A stretch of 64,000 nt of DNA from contig NC_089391.1 of NCBI RefSeq assembly GCF_003171515.1, positions 1,550,001-1,614,000 of the forward strand. The letters run 5' to 3'. Below, in pieces: positions 20,478-33,100 of the stretch (positions within the stretch are counted from its first letter, which is position 1; the number at the start of each line of letters is the position of its first letter). Made by a program: the position numbers and the translations under genes. Source of the DNA: Pyrenophora tritici-repentis (Eukaryota; Ascomycota; Dothideomycetes; Pleosporales; Pleosporaceae). Below the pieces are notes generated by a model that worked only from the letters and a program-made list of their open reading frames with translations, was not told the origin of the DNA and searched no databases.

Positions 20478-22318
20478 TCACTTGAACTGATCCTCCGTAA
20501 CACCCTTGCCCATAGCCGCCGTAGAACTCACACCCCCACTAACCATCTTGAGCAAATTATCCACATAATTCGCCCCACTCCACTTCTGATGCGTCAACAC
20601 ATCGACCTTGTTATCCGCCTCTGGTTCCTGGATAATCTCGCCGTACGCACGCATGCCCTGTTTAGCGTACGCCTTGGAGAAGGTGTCGGCCATGAGGGCG
20701 CTCTGGTGTAGACCAGCGAGCGTGATGAACTGCCAGCAGTAGCCCAACTTGGCGAGGCGCTGGATGTAAGTTTCCTGCTCGTCGCGCGGCATGGCTGCTT
20801 TCCAGTTGAACGAGGGGGAGAGGTTGTATGCGAGTCTATGGGTGGTGGTGTTAGTAATGGTACTTTCAGGTATGTGTTGATGTGATGTGATAGGGGTGGA
20901 TGTACGTACTTTTGTTCAGGCCAGACAGCGTGGACGCCGTCGGCGAATTCCTTGGCTTGGGCGTAGTCGGGGAGTTTGGATTCCATCCATATCATGTCGC
21001 AGTAAGGGGCGTAGGCGACGGCGCGGTTGATGGCACATTGACACCCGCCTTGGTACCTATAGTAACCCTCGCGGGTTCGAGCTGCTTCCCAGTTGAAGTA
21101 TACATCGACGCCAGTTAAGCCGGCAGCAATGGCACGGGCTTCAGAGTTACTCTTGCCTTTACTCTTGGCCAAGAATTCGCTGATCATGCTTTGCTTGTCG
21201 ACGTGGACGCCGGCGTTGATGGTGTCGATGACGGCTTCGTGGTAGAGCTTTAGATTGGCTTCTTTGATCCAGGAATCTTCGATTGCTTGGAGCTCTGCAC
21301 CGTTCTTGCCGGCTTGTTCGGCAGCGTACATGAGCTCGCTTAGGGGCTGTAGGGCAGGGTTTGTGCATCCTAGGATGTAGTGATGGTCACGAGGGTCAAT
21401 TGTAGACGTGATTAGAGTAGCAGCCTCCGAGTCGGTACGGGCAACTGCAAGGAGATTGGTTCCTGTTCTTCATGTTAGTCCAATCCGAAAGGCACCTCGA
21501 TGGATACAAATCTTACCCATGATATCAGCCTGTGCTCGGATAGCGACCAAGCGATTGATATGCTCGCTAATCGGCACCAATACCTTTCCTGCCATATGTC
21601 CGCACTTCTTCGTTCCTGGTGCTTGATCCTCAATATGTATGCCAGCAGCACCCTTCTCGATGAATAGCTTGGTAAGCTTCATGATAGCTGTGAGACCTCC
21701 ATGTCCAGTATCCGCATCTGCAATGATCGGTCGGAGGAAGTCGGTGTTTGCAACCTTCGCGCGGTCGGCTTTCGCAGTCGTCAGACGTTCTTCACGTTGC
21801 TTTCGGTCATGGAAGAGCTGTGCCATGAATAGATGGCCAACCTTGTTTGGTACGGTTGTCTGGAACAAATGAGCTGGCGTCTTATACTAGATGGTCTTGT
21901 AGAGAACTTACGTAGGGGTAATCTGCGAGATCTGGACCTGGCTCATCTGTTGATGAAGCTGTTGACGAAGCTTGCCATCCAGAAACATACACTGTATCCA
22001 GGTACTTTGCCATCTGCGTAACCATGACTGGGTCGAGACATCCGTATGTGAAGCTCGCATCTTTGTTCTATATATTGTCAGATGGAATCAAGGCTCTTGC
22101 AGGAATATTCATACCTTGAAACGACTTTCAACAATGTCCCAGAGTTTCTTCGACTGGCTATTGCTCGGATATGTGATCTTGAGATTACCCCTCTTGGAAA
22201 CAATGTCCTCTGCTGTAAACGGCCTCCTGGTGTACCTCCATCTCGAATCTGACCACCACTGTTTGACCTCCTGAACCTCCTTCTGGAACTGCGCCTCTTC
22301 AGCGTCAATACCCGACAT
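20478..22318 (-). CDS. ICL1: isocitrate lyase
   Basis: Five exons (22318-22115, 22067-21912, 21859-21517, 21462-20910, 20835-20478) give 537 aa, the usual fungal length. The enzyme cleaves isocitrate to glyoxylate and succinate in the glyoxylate cycle, needed for growth on acetate and fatty acids, normally in peroxisomes/glyoxysomes. Motifs in order: [40 protein letters not shown], the catalytic signature [53 protein letters not shown], and the C-terminal [14 protein letters not shown]. The protein ends EDQFK with no classical SKL signal. The upstream kilobase carries four CCTCGG fatty-acid-response cores. All intron borders are GT-AG and keep frame. Confidence 0.96.
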
Positions 22319-23323
22319 TATGCGTCTGTTTTAAATGTAAAAATGATGTTCGAAACGTATGAGTCAGCAAAGACAGTCTGGCAGCTCAATCCGTCTGGTA
22401 AGTACAAAGACAAGAGGAAGGAAGAAAGAAGACGAAGCTCTTTCCTTTGACAGATGATAAGCAATGACAGCACAAGTTTCTAGCCTCGGTATACAACACC
22501 CACACACCTGGGGGAGCCAAGCTCCTTATACGTAGAGCATCCGCATCCCATGCGGTTCAGGTTAGCATTAACCCCAGCTTTACTACATGGTTCAAACACT
22601 CGGGGAGGACCGGCTCAGCGCACCATTGGACCGAGTAGCATCCGAGGGCGTGAGAAAGTCGGTCTAGCGTGATGGTGATGCTGAAGCGGAAGCGTGATTA
22701 TGCGTTGCCCTCGGCCCAAGGGGAGTCGACCGTTTGCAAGCGTGACTGGTGTAGATCGGGCGGAGATGGGGGACGAGCGGAACTGTGCTGAGCATGACGT
22801 TGGCCAATGCCTTGGGTCAAAGCAGCATCTGATCTCCTTACACTCATAGCTACGCTCCTGCTGTTCACATCAAACCCCACAATGACCATATTGATAGATA
22901 TAAAAGTGGTATCACTGAAACACATGACACCTGCAGCTTCACATGTCGAAATGTCGTACCTGTGTCTAGTAGCGTGTGCATGTGAAGGCGCGTGCTAGAA
23001 TCTGGGGTTGCGGCTGTTAGCTCCGAAACGCGGGTTTTACCTCGGCTGATCATGTCCGGAAAAGGCCAGACCCGTCACTGATCTGCAACCTTCACAGGCA
23101 AGTGCACTCGATGTCCTCACGGATTTGAGCCGGAAAACCATGTGAAGATTGTCATAATTGCGTTTGAGAGAGTGCTAGACTAGCCAAGTGTGGCGATCGT
23201 GTCGATCTTTGTCGACCGTTGATAACTCGGAGTTTACTCGCAACGGTAGGACACTGATATTCGCGGGGAAGTATGAGTTGTAATGAGGGTTCGGTATTAG
23301 ATTAAAGTCGCAGCAGTACGGAC
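22319..23323 (-). promoter_or_regulatory. isocitrate lyase promoter with four CCTCGG (FarA/FarB-type) cores
   Basis: The 1005-bp region upstream of ICL contains the hexamer CCTCGG at 22484-22489, 22709-22714 and 23040-23045, and its reverse complement CCGAGG at 22642-22647. In Aspergillus nidulans CCTCGG is the core bound by FarA/FarB, which induce fatty-acid-use and glyoxylate-cycle genes including the ICL gene acuD. By chance about 0.5 copies would be expected in this length. Binding here is inferred from that knowledge. No gene is supported in the region. Confidence 0.6.
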
Positions 23324-25560
23324 CTAGTTGTAGCCTTTAAGCAGGCTATAGGCATGACAGGCATACATTGATGCAGCGCTTTTCGCCATCGACCACCAAT
23401 TCCAGCTACTAATCTCAAGCGCGCCGAGACAAGCAGATAGGTTCCTCTCGGTCAGCAGCAGTTTCAGACAGTTTCCTGACCCTGTCCTTTCACCGAGTTC
23501 GCCCCAGTTTCTCAACTGCAGGACAGCAAGGAAACACAAGGATATCCTTAGTATCAAGTCGATCAAGCCAACACCCTCTGAAAATCCGAAACAGAAGCGC
23601 TGTGCTAAGAACAGCTTTGTGACAGCTCTTCTATACTCACCGGCATACCACCGTCCCTTGGAGCTCCTCACAAACTCGTCCAACTCAGAGTACGGTCTAT
23701 GGTGGATGTCGCTGACTGTGGCAGTGGTACTCTTTGGCGTCACCGAATATGCAGGATCAGCTGGCGCGCACCTCAACTTCTTGAGCAGCGACCATCTAAG
23801 CTCATCAAGGTAACTTCGTTTCACTCCCCGCATGTCCTTCTTTTTGATGCGTATTGATGAGTGCTGAGAAAGCAGTAATGGCAGTAATTGCGGGCGGCAG
23901 ATCCATAAAGTCCTGTTTCGCTCATCGGTGAAGATACATTCGCGGTCCACGGCCTCTGATGTATATGTGTAATGTACGAGGCGCGAGTAAAACCCGGGTG
24001 TGAGGACACGAATTTCGATATATCTCATTCGTGGATTTTCATCGTCTTCTCCTGATGTAGTGATCCATTCGGTGTCGGGCTCGGGAATCGAAGTTTTGAG
24101 TGTGATGCAGAAAGGAACTGCCGTTTGGTTCACCAGCATGGTGAGATAATTGCTGAAGGCTCGGTAGATCAATCTGGAAATGTTAGCTTTTATTGGTTTC
24201 ATGGATGCGTATGGACCTACGTCTCGGCTGAGCTGGGGAGACGACCGACGCTGGTAGTCAGCACCTCGGGCCGGAACCATACATGCAACTTCTTCTTGAA
24301 GAACAGTTTGCCAGCTTCCCGAATGATGCGTGGGAACGTGACTAAGCCGACCCACCACCAGCTCAGAACGAATCGCATTGTTCCAAAAATGCCCAGTTGG
24401 TCGGGATCAAGAGATTTGCCAGTGGAGTAAAGACGGGCCACAAGTTTCCCATGGTCCTTGGACGATTTGAGCGTAATCGTGTTGTCGATCATTGGGTCTT
24501 CGTAACTGACGAAAGGAAACGGGTTCAGTGCTTTCAAAGAATAAGAACCCTTCCTAGAATTGAAAGGTGAAACGTGAAAGTCCTTCATCCATACATCGGT
24601 AAACTTGGACTTTGCTCCGTTGGGTAACTGTGGCTCATGCTCTTCTGCTCTAGATAATGGCTGAGCGTTTGGCATGGTTGGCGAAGTAGGAGAACTCGAC
24701 CCATCCAGCAAGTACATGCGCCTTTCACCAAACGTATTGTTGACTTCCAAAATCATCTTCTTGAGTTGGTGCTCGGCGTCGTAGACGTACCAGAATGAGA
24801 CGGGATTGAATGCATAGCCGAGAAAGCGTGGTGCTGTAACCAAGTACGCATAACACCATTCGGAATCTTTGACGTGCTGCTCTTGCAAATACGTCTTCAG
24901 CTTCCAATAGAATCCATGATGGCCATTGCCTCGTGCGAGGTAGTCTTCGGCTCTTACACGTAACCACCACCTTCCCAAATATTCGTCCATTCCGCTATAA
25001 CGAACCATCCCATTATACCGGTGTTCACAAGGTACGATAGGATATCCACACTGGAGATACGAATATGCGAACGCGTGTCGCTTTGGGAAGATGCGGGCAT
25101 GTTTCGTTTCGCAAGGAAAGATGCGTGCTTTCGGCACTTCCACGTCCGATCGCCATCGGCGCTTTCTTTCAAACTCCTCCCATCTTGGGTCTATGGGTTC
25201 CTCTTTTGTGAGCCATGCGTAGACGGCAGCAGAAAGAGCCAATGCGACTGCGGTAGTAGCAATACGCGCCGTGGGCAATTCTTCGGTCCCACTCAACACG
25301 GCTATCGTATAATTCCATCTCTTTGACGCAATTGCAACCAATTCTTTCCTCTCAAACCATGCGTAACAAACTCCAAGGATGGCGCCATCTGTGAAAAGCT
25401 GACGATCCCCATTGCGCCATCGCAGCCCATATCCTCCGATCCAAATCGCTACTAACGGCCAAACTCGCCACCCACCGGCAATAACACAAGGCAGCACCAC
25501 AGCTGGCGCACACCCGAGGGCAAACGCGCCCAGGTCGCGACGACTCTGCGTACTCCACAT
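23324..25560 (-). CDS. DUF1365 family membrane protein
   Basis: Two exons (25560-24221 and 24173-23324) across a 47-nt intron give 729 aa. Two or more hydrophobic segments lie near the N-terminus (FALGCAPAVVLPCVIAGG, ATTAVALALSAAVYAWL) and one near the C-terminus (LIDLILRISLCFLAVLQL), so it is probably membrane-bound. The central part matches DUF1365 (PF07103): ARIFPKRHAFAYSYLQCGYP, LVTAPRFLGYAFNPVSFWYV, LEVNNTFGERRMYLL, WMKDFHVSPFNSRKGSY. Bacterial DUF1365 genes often neighbour cyclopropane-fatty-acid synthase genes, suggesting a lipid role, but the biochemical function is unknown to me. The family core spans exon 1; the splice restores SSAETLIYRAFSNYLTMLV. No such synthase is adjacent here. 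Confidence 0.87.
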
Positions 25561-28168
25561 CAGGGTCTTTGTTAGTATATTGAGACGTTGGGAAAGTAAA
25601 CAGAAAAGAACGCTGCGGACTTCAGATAGATGTCAATCGGAGGTCGTTTGGCGCTAAACTATTTTGATGAAATGTAAATGCAGGGACCCCAGGAAGGATG
25701 GATCCCCACCGCTTAGACGCCCGCATCTGGCGTCCTCGAAGCGCGAGCCATGGGTTTGTACGAAAGAAGGCGTTTGCGGCTCATGCATGGGGGTGGGTAG
25801 CGTACTGACGTTTGAACGCCGACTATTAAGTTCGTGACGTGGTACCTAGGTAGGGTCCAGAGGTCGACGCTGAACTACCAAGAATGTGGATCCACTCTTC
25901 ACGCCGGCGATTATGTGCGCAAGTGGAGTTGAAATTGAAGATGCCGAGTAAACACCGCCTAGCAAGAGGAATTTAACACTGCTAGGTTGTTCCTATGCTT
26001 TGGTTCATGGACTTGCTACCGTAAATCGCGATTCTGGGCCTCAAGCGCCACGGGACGCCAAGTTTAGACGTTCCAATCGGAGTGAACTCCTGTCATGGAA
26101 TTCGGATCCCAGTTATCGTTTAGTGAAATTGCGCGACTAGAGAAGCAATGACCGGACTTGAAATTTGGAAAGAACTGAGCGGCCTATCTAGCTCGCCAAT
26201 TTGGGATATTGTTGGAATGGTGAACGTCTTCAAGATGTTGTATCTCAGAGGATTTGAAAGAAGAAAAGGCTCTGAAACCTCGTACGCCTATGACCCATCG
26301 CTCTGGATAGAACTGCATACGAAAGACGATGAAATCCATTTAAAAATGAAGTGGGCTAGATGGTTCAAGATGAAGATGATGACGGACAAGGAAGAAGCAG
26401 AACGAAGAAACCAATCACCCTATCCGGAGGAAGTCGAAATTGAGCTCGTATTGATGCTATCTGCATCAACACCCATAACAAAAACCTTCTAGTAACATAG
26501 CCGACAACGTGAAAACTCACGGATCAACTTGCATCAGACACTTGAAGCACGTTACCGTACGTTCTCGTGGACTCAACAGTCAAGAGAAGGTCATTTGCGA
26601 AGTCGGGTCAATTTGTTTCAGATAGCTTGGCTGCGTAGCGTTGTTCACTCGGCATGTGTCACGTTATGCTCATATCACTACAAACATTAAAGTTTGAGAC
26701 ATACGTCTATGTGTACCCTGGCCGTATCCTCATCTACGACGGCTTTACATCTCCGACCTTGCCTGGCAGATTACGAATACGACTAGTCAACCACTGTGAG
26801 GCGTTTGACTGAAACACGACTGGACAGCAGCTTACTCAGCTAGCATGGTTCAGACGTCGAATGTCAACATACACCGAGATATTCATCCAGTAGACTGTAC
26901 AAACCTGATTGAGCCATGGTAGATGGTAGCATGACTGTATCAGCCAAGAGAATTCGTCACCTTGGTCTCATGAATAGGACCTTCTCATCGTCTCCTGATT
27001 TTCTCTTCATGTATTCCTCCTCCACTGGATGAGCATTCGGCAAATTCTGCCAAAGGCAAACTGTATGCTATCTGAGCTGCTGACTTCTCACGTGACACAT
27101 TATGGATGTGATAGGCTGTTGATTGTTGAAGGGATCCCACTGAAACAGTCGCTGATAGTGTGGCGCAGTCCGCAGAGATCTTGTAAGCCAAACAATATGG
27201 CCTGTCATTCTGGAAATTTGTTTCGACGGAAACACTCGGCGCTATTACTGATGCATCTGATCAAGTATTCGTTGACGTCTGACCTGGCTAAGACCGCAAC
27301 AGGAATTGGTAGCGGATACGATCCATGATGCACTGGTACGCAGCGGAAGCTGTGCCGCCATCCGCTCTTGTCTGCAAACAGTCTGATTGTTGTCTCAAAC
27401 AGTGAGGTGACGAACACCCCATGTCAGCATGTCACAGTTGACTGGCGAAGAGCAGATTGCGGGGATGGCCGAACGGAGTATGAAGCAAGAGAAATTTGGC
27501 TGTCCACGAGACACTACCGATAGGTTGTTGAGTGCTTCGCTGCATCCATGCCCATATGCAAGTTTCAGCTATCGATCGCGGGCAACGATACAAGTCAACG
27601 GAAATCGCGCGATTGCCTGATGCATGTCATGAGAGCCCGACCACCGAGGTATCGAGTTGGGAATGTCTTCGAGGCGAAAAATCAAGATTCTTGAAAGAAA
27701 AGATAGTCAGGCGGACGCCCGTTGAAGGTAGCGTGAACGGGCAATGGGTCGGGATGAGTCAGGGGGGAACTGTGCCTGAAGGCTAAAACGTTCAGGGTCT
27801 GCGCATACGTCAGCCCCACGTGACGATCAACAAAGCAGAGCCCTGGAGCGATTGGGCATATTAGACATGTTCGCCCAACTTTATGGTTAGCTTGTAAATC
27901 TCAATTGAATGTGGTACTGCCAAACGTCACTGTGCGCGTCTCCTGTTCACCTCTACCATCTTGGGCGTAAAGAAGCTTCCAGTCACCCTCCAGCTCGGTT
28001 TGCCGTCAAGGGTTATCATCCCACTCGGCAACTTGCCTGAAAGCGACACAACCACGGCGGACCGCGTGACGACACGGAAACACAGGTTCCCAGACTATAG
28101 GCCCGACTCGCAGCAACTTGTATAGGGCGAACAGCTCGTATCTCTTAATGCAACATCGCGATACAGTC
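25561..28168. other. 2.6-kb gene-poor region
   Basis: Apart from the doubtful small ORF at 26148 (listed separately), no gene is supported. A TACCTAGGTA palindrome occurs near 25842-25851, the same motif as in the 61.6-62.1 kb region. The rest shows only short random open frames. Confidence 0.45.
26148..26492 (+). CDS. possible small gene or gene remnant, unknown
   Basis: An open frame of 114 aa from an ATG. The C-terminal two thirds read like real protein: DPSLWIELHTKDDEIHLKMK, KEEAERRNQSPYPEEVEIEL, with alternating charged residues and a long acidic end. I recognise no family. It has no signal peptide or membrane helix. It stands alone in a 2.6-kb gene-poor stretch, so it may be the surviving exon of a lost gene. 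Confidence 0.35.
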   Translation: MTGLEIWKELSGLSSSPIWDIVGMVNVFKMLYLRGFERRKGSETSYAYDPSLWIELHTKDDEIHLKMKWARWFKMKMMTDKEEAERRNQSPYPEEVEIELVLMLSASTPITKTF

Positions 28169-29263
28169 ATGCCCACAGTTATGAAGACTACCGAGAACAC
28201 AGCCGCAGCCCCTCAGCAGCCCAACCCGCCCGCATCCGCCACAGCTGCAGCGCGCGAGACCAAGTCAGGAGACGATAGCAGCCTTTTGGGAAAGGGAAAG
28301 AAGCTTCTGGGGCTAGGCAAGAAAAAGGGGACCGAAGAGGATAAGCAAGCCACCGAAGACGCAAGAGCGACTGTCCCCTCGACCACAGCGACCACACTGC
28401 TTCCCTCGCCGCCCATGTCACCACCCGAACGACGAGCGTCGCCGCGAGGCAGTCCGCGTATGCTGCCAATTGGCGCCTCTCCTGGCCGTCGCATTCGCTC
28501 CACGTCGCCCGGCCTCCACAGCCCAGCATCGTCACTAATCTTCGAGCGCAACGTGCAAGAGCCCGAGCCTTGTGCGGACGTGCCTGCGCATATCTTGACC
28601 GAAGACCATATACCACCTGCGCTGGACGCGACATCATTGGCCATTACCGACAACCACCTGAACCCCGACGAGGTGGAGATTGTAACGCACTCTGCCCACC
28701 AGCCAGTGGCAGTGGCAGTCGCGGGCAGCATGAACGATTCACTACACTCGCCGCATCTCCCCCACGAGGAATCCGTGACTTCAAGCCATGCCGAGTTCTC
28801 CGAGACAGCGCCCGGCTACGGCTCACTGGACACGGCTGACCCACGTCGCTTGAGCTTTATTTCTTTTGCAGACGTGGTGCAAGCTGAACACGTGGAGCAC
28901 GACAGACAAGACGTCTTTGGTACCACGTCTGGCGAGGCCCTGCAGTTTATGAGCCTATCGTCGACGGCAAACCGTTCGCCATCGCCAGTGCGGTCTGCAG
29001 CCTCTTCGCCCCCAACGACGAGCGGCGCAGCCTCACCCAAGCACGCGGACCTGGGACGCACACGCTCTCCAGCCAGCCCTACGTCTCCCATTGTGCTCGG
29101 CAACGCAAACCCAGCAATGGGAGAAGAGCTGCCGGTGCAGATTGAGACGATGCGACAGGCGTTGCGCAAGACGCACTCTGGCGATCTGAGTGGTGCGCGC
29201 TCGCAGCCATTGAGCGCAGCGAGCATCGAGGAAAGCGCAGCCGATAAGCCGCCGTTCAAGTAG
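28169..29263 (+). CDS. Pro/Ser-rich hypothetical protein
   Basis: Single open frame; from the ATG at 28169 it gives 364 aa (other in-frame ATGs at 28148 and 28181 are possible starts). No catalytic domain is visible. An N-terminal basic patch (GKGKKLLGLGKKKGTEED) is followed by many SP/TP sites (LLPSPPMSPPERRASPRGSP, IRSTSPGLHSPASS), a central hydrophobic-aromatic block (DPRRLSFISFADVVQAEH) that looks like the most conserved part, and a further SP-rich tail. It is probably a disordered, phosphorylated regulatory protein; that is inference. It lies in tandem with, and 0.9 kb upstream of, the RasGAP gene. High G+C third positions mark it as coding on this strand only. Confidence 0.7.
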   Translation: MPTVMKTTENTAAAPQQPNPPASATAAARETKSGDDSSLLGKGKKLLGLGKKKGTEEDKQATEDARATVPSTTATTLLPSPPMSPPERRASPRGSPRMLPIGASPGRRIRSTSPGLHSPASSLIFERNVQEPEPCADVPAHILTEDHIPPALDATSLAITDNHLNPDEVEIVTHSAHQPVAVAVAGSMNDSLHSPHLPHEESVTSSHAEFSETAPGYGSLDTADPRRLSFISFADVVQAEHVEHDRQDVFGTTSGEALQFMSLSSTANRSPSPVRSAASSPPTTSGAASPKHADLGRTRSPASPTSPIVLGNANPAMGEELPVQIETMRQALRKTHSGDLSGARSQPLSAASIEESAADKPPFK

Positions 29264-30168
29264 AGCACCGGCGGAAGCATTGACGCAGGACAAGTGATTT
29301 CTTTTTTGTTTCAGTTATAGCAATGTTGGGAGCTCATAGGCAGGCAGTGGAGCTTATTGGTTGGTTCAGATATCCATACGGCGATTATTTTTTTACGACT
29401 GGGTTGTTCTTCAGAGTTGGAGGTTGGGTGCCTCAGGCATGGGCTGCCACACGGGTTTGATGCGCCCTGGTATGTGCAGCTTGCAGCTCTATGCGCGCTA
29501 ATCCATGAATTGATTCTGCTATTCGACGAGTACGTGAGTGTGGATGCACCAATGCAGATGCAAATGTTGATTGCAAGCGAAGTGTTTGCCGTGACATGAT
29601 CAGCACGCAGAGTGCGTTGCAGTGAATGGTCGATGAAGCACGGTCCCAAGAGAGAGAGTCGTCGCCGGCATCGCCCATTCGCATGGCTAGACAGACGCCG
29701 AGCCCGACAGGCTTGCCCTCGATGATGTGAGAGGGATGGAGTGTAGGGTCAGACAGGCCAGACCGGCCGGACGTGGTTGTCGTGGCTTATCGTCGTCATG
29801 TCGGCTGTCGCCGTCGACATGGTGTACACTTAGTGAAGCTGTGATGGCTGGTGTCGGCGGGCGGGTAAATTAGGTCTTGATATACGGTACAGTAGCGGTA
29901 GGGCGCCAAGGATGGTGCAGCGGTCCTGGGACATGTCGCTCGCTAGGGTCCACCTGGGCAGCAGGTGGGCCTGTTCAAACCTCACATACTGTCCATTTTG
30001 GCCGCGCAACCAGGCATGCGATGCGCCACACCAAACCGAAACACAGTCCCGCAGCGTCCTTGACCGTCGTTCCAGCCGCACCGCACGCGCAACGGGTACC
30101 TGCTGCAATAGCTGGGCCGCCTGTCGTGTGTCAATGACCAGCACCAGGCACAGCAGCGGTCCGCATCC
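29264..30168. other. intergenic, upstream of the RasGAP gene
   Basis: No supported gene. Minus-strand frames crossing this region run into the RasGAP coding sequence and are shadows. Contains T-rich 3' UTR-like sequence just after 29263. Confidence 0.45.
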
Positions 30169-33100
30169 ATGGACCAGCAGCGACGGAACAGGAGGGAGGT
30201 GAGCGCCTCCGAGGCGGCACAGGCTGCCTTTGGCAACGAGAGGATGCGCGATGACCGCAAGGCCCAGACGATCCGCACCGTCACGCCCGAGGAGAGCATG
30301 CAGAGCCCGCCGCAGACGACCATGACCATGACCATCCCCGAGGACGGCATGCCCAGCACCAACTTCTCCCCACCCAACAGCCCCCGCGCCCACAACACGA
30401 CCCAGTACAACCAGCACCTAGCTGGAGCAAGAAGTGCAGCCACGCCCCGCGGCTTCGTTGCCCGCGCCTCGAGTGACTCCGAGTACAGGAATGCCCGTGA
30501 GCCTGCCCGCCCGCGCACGCGCACGCTTGAGGAGAGGAGTACGCGGGAGAGGTCGCCGTCGAGCGTCTTTGGCACGGGCCGTCACCGCATTGGCTCCATT
30601 GCCAGCTCCCAGAACAACTACCAGAGTCTCGAGGAGTCGGTCGTGACTTCCATCGGCCACATCTCCACCATCTCCCCGCCGCCACAGCCGCCCCCGCCAC
30701 GGCCCTCGAACAACAACACCAGCCGGACCGGCCGCCTGATCAAGCAGTCGCAGTCGCAGTCGCAGTCGCAGCCCTCGCCATTGCAGACGCAGAGCCATTC
30801 CCATGGTCAGTCGAGCCAGTCGCAGTCGTCGTCATCGGCATCGTCCCAGTCCCAGGCCCAGTCGCAGCATCAGCAGCAGTACCAACAGCAGTATGGCCAG
30901 CAACATCCATCTCTTACCGCATCGCCCCTGTCCTCTCCATCGGGTGTGCCGCCAGAGTCATGGGTGTCTCCAGTGCCTGCGTCGGATGCAAAGAAGCTCA
31001 AGGCCCTCATGCGCTCCACATGCGGCAAGATGCAGGGCCTGCTTGCCTTCCGGAGGGGCGAGTCGAATCCCTGGGGGCTGTCGTACTGCTATATCAACGA
31101 GGAGGCGGGTAGTCTGGTTTATGAGCCCAAGAATGACACTTCATATACCCGGACCCTAGTACCGGACCTCCGAGGCTGCCACGTCAAAAGCGCATACGAT
31201 GGCGAAGCATATACTGCCTACATCCAGGTCATCATGCACAACTCCAAGCTCGAGGTCCATCTACGCCCGCCCACTCAGGAGGAGTTTGACTCATGGTTTG
31301 CCGCGCTACTGTGCTGGTCGCCCATGCGTCCCAAGGGCATCCAGAACCGCATGGCGAAACCACAGGCTCCCGTCATGATTGAGCGCCGATTGGCTGACAG
31401 CAGACGTCACTCGGAGGTGTCGCTGCTCAAAGAATCCCCCAAGAAAGAAGCGCCCATCATCAAGGTCGGCAAGATGATATACTGGGACACAAGTGTCACA
31501 TACAGCAACACTGGCACCCCTAAAAGTTCTGGCAACAATAGCCGACCGCAGGCGTATAGACTGCAAAGCCACGGATCCCGTCGATGGCGCAGAGTGTCCT
31601 GCACCCTCCGCGAAAACGGCGAGCTCAAACTCTATTCTGACACCGATGTCACCCTTGTATCTACCATCCAACTTTCCCAGCTTTCGCGTTGTGCCGTGCA
31701 ACGATTGGATCCTTCCGTTTTGGATAACGAATTTTGCATCGCCATATATCCCCAGTATACTGCTGCAACTAATTCTGCGCTGACCATCTTGCGGCCCATT
31801 TTCCTATCACTCGAATCGCGCGTCCTGTACGAAGTTTGGATAGTCCTACTACGTGCTTTTACCGTCCCGCAGCTATACGGACCGAAATCGGATACCATGA
31901 GCGACGACGGTCCCCTATCCCCATCATTTGGAACGCAGGACATGTTTCGAATGGAAAAGTCTTTGTTTGTCAGGGTTATTGAGGCAAAACTAGTGCCGCC
32001 AGTAAGTCCCAAAGTTGCCGACAGCAACGGGACCACTCCAATACGGCCATCCTCATCTGCTACGACGAGCCCAGGTGGCTATCTAGTAGAATTATTACTG
32101 GACGGAGAGACACGGGCGCGGACCATGGTCAAGAGTGAGGGCAACAATCCATTTTGGAGAGAAGAGTTTGAGTTCCTCGATCTCCCTGCGCTACACACAG
32201 CATCTCTGCTGCTGAAGAAACGGCCACCGAGCTACACCCGCACCGAGAAGACCGTCTTCGACTCGGCTTTGAGCTCAGACTCCCACGTCTCTGAAGGTGG
32301 CTATGCGGGCATCTCATTTGACCAAACACTAGGCAAAACTGACATATACCTGGACGATCTCGGTGCGAATCAAGAGATGGAGAAGTGGTGGCCACTCATC
32401 AACATGTACGGCAACAGCGTAGGCGAGGTTCTGGTCAAGGTCAGCAGTGAGGAGTGTGCGATTCTCATGGCCCGCGATTACTACCCGCTCTCGGAGCTGC
32501 TCCACAGGTTCTCCAACGGCCTCACGCTACAGATTGCCCACATGATCCCGAATGAGCTGAGGAAGTTGTCGGAATATCTATTGAACATTTTTCAGGTTTC
32601 TGGAGCCGCAGGTGAATGGATATGCGCCCTTGTTGAAGAGGAAATCGACGGTACATTGAAGGAATCCCCTGCAAGTCGATTACGTTTCAGCAAGAGGCTA
32701 GGATCGAGCGAGTCAAACGAGTCGAATATGGGCACTTTTGGATCCGCAAGCGACCGCGAGCTCTTCGTTCGAGACATGAACAACAATGCCAAGCTGGAGG
32801 CAAATCTACTCTTCCGCGGCAACACCCTACTTACAAAATCATTGGATCTACACATGAAGCGACTCGGAAAGGAATATCTAGAGGAGACACTAAGCGAGAA
32901 ACTAAAGGAAATTAACCTCAAGGACCCTGATTGCGAAGTGGATCCGAACAAGGTTACCTCTCAACACGAGCTGGATCGAAACTGGCGGAGGCTGATTAAC
33001 TGCACGGAAGAAGTTTGGCGGGCCATCTACAACTCGGTGACCCGCTGCCCGCAGGAGCTGAGGCTGATTTTCAGACATATCAGAGCCTGTGCCGACGACC

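Noticed and set aside
28213..28731. Minus-strand open frames over the Pro/Ser-rich gene
   Set aside because: Shadow of the plus-strand coding sequence; no protein-like composition.
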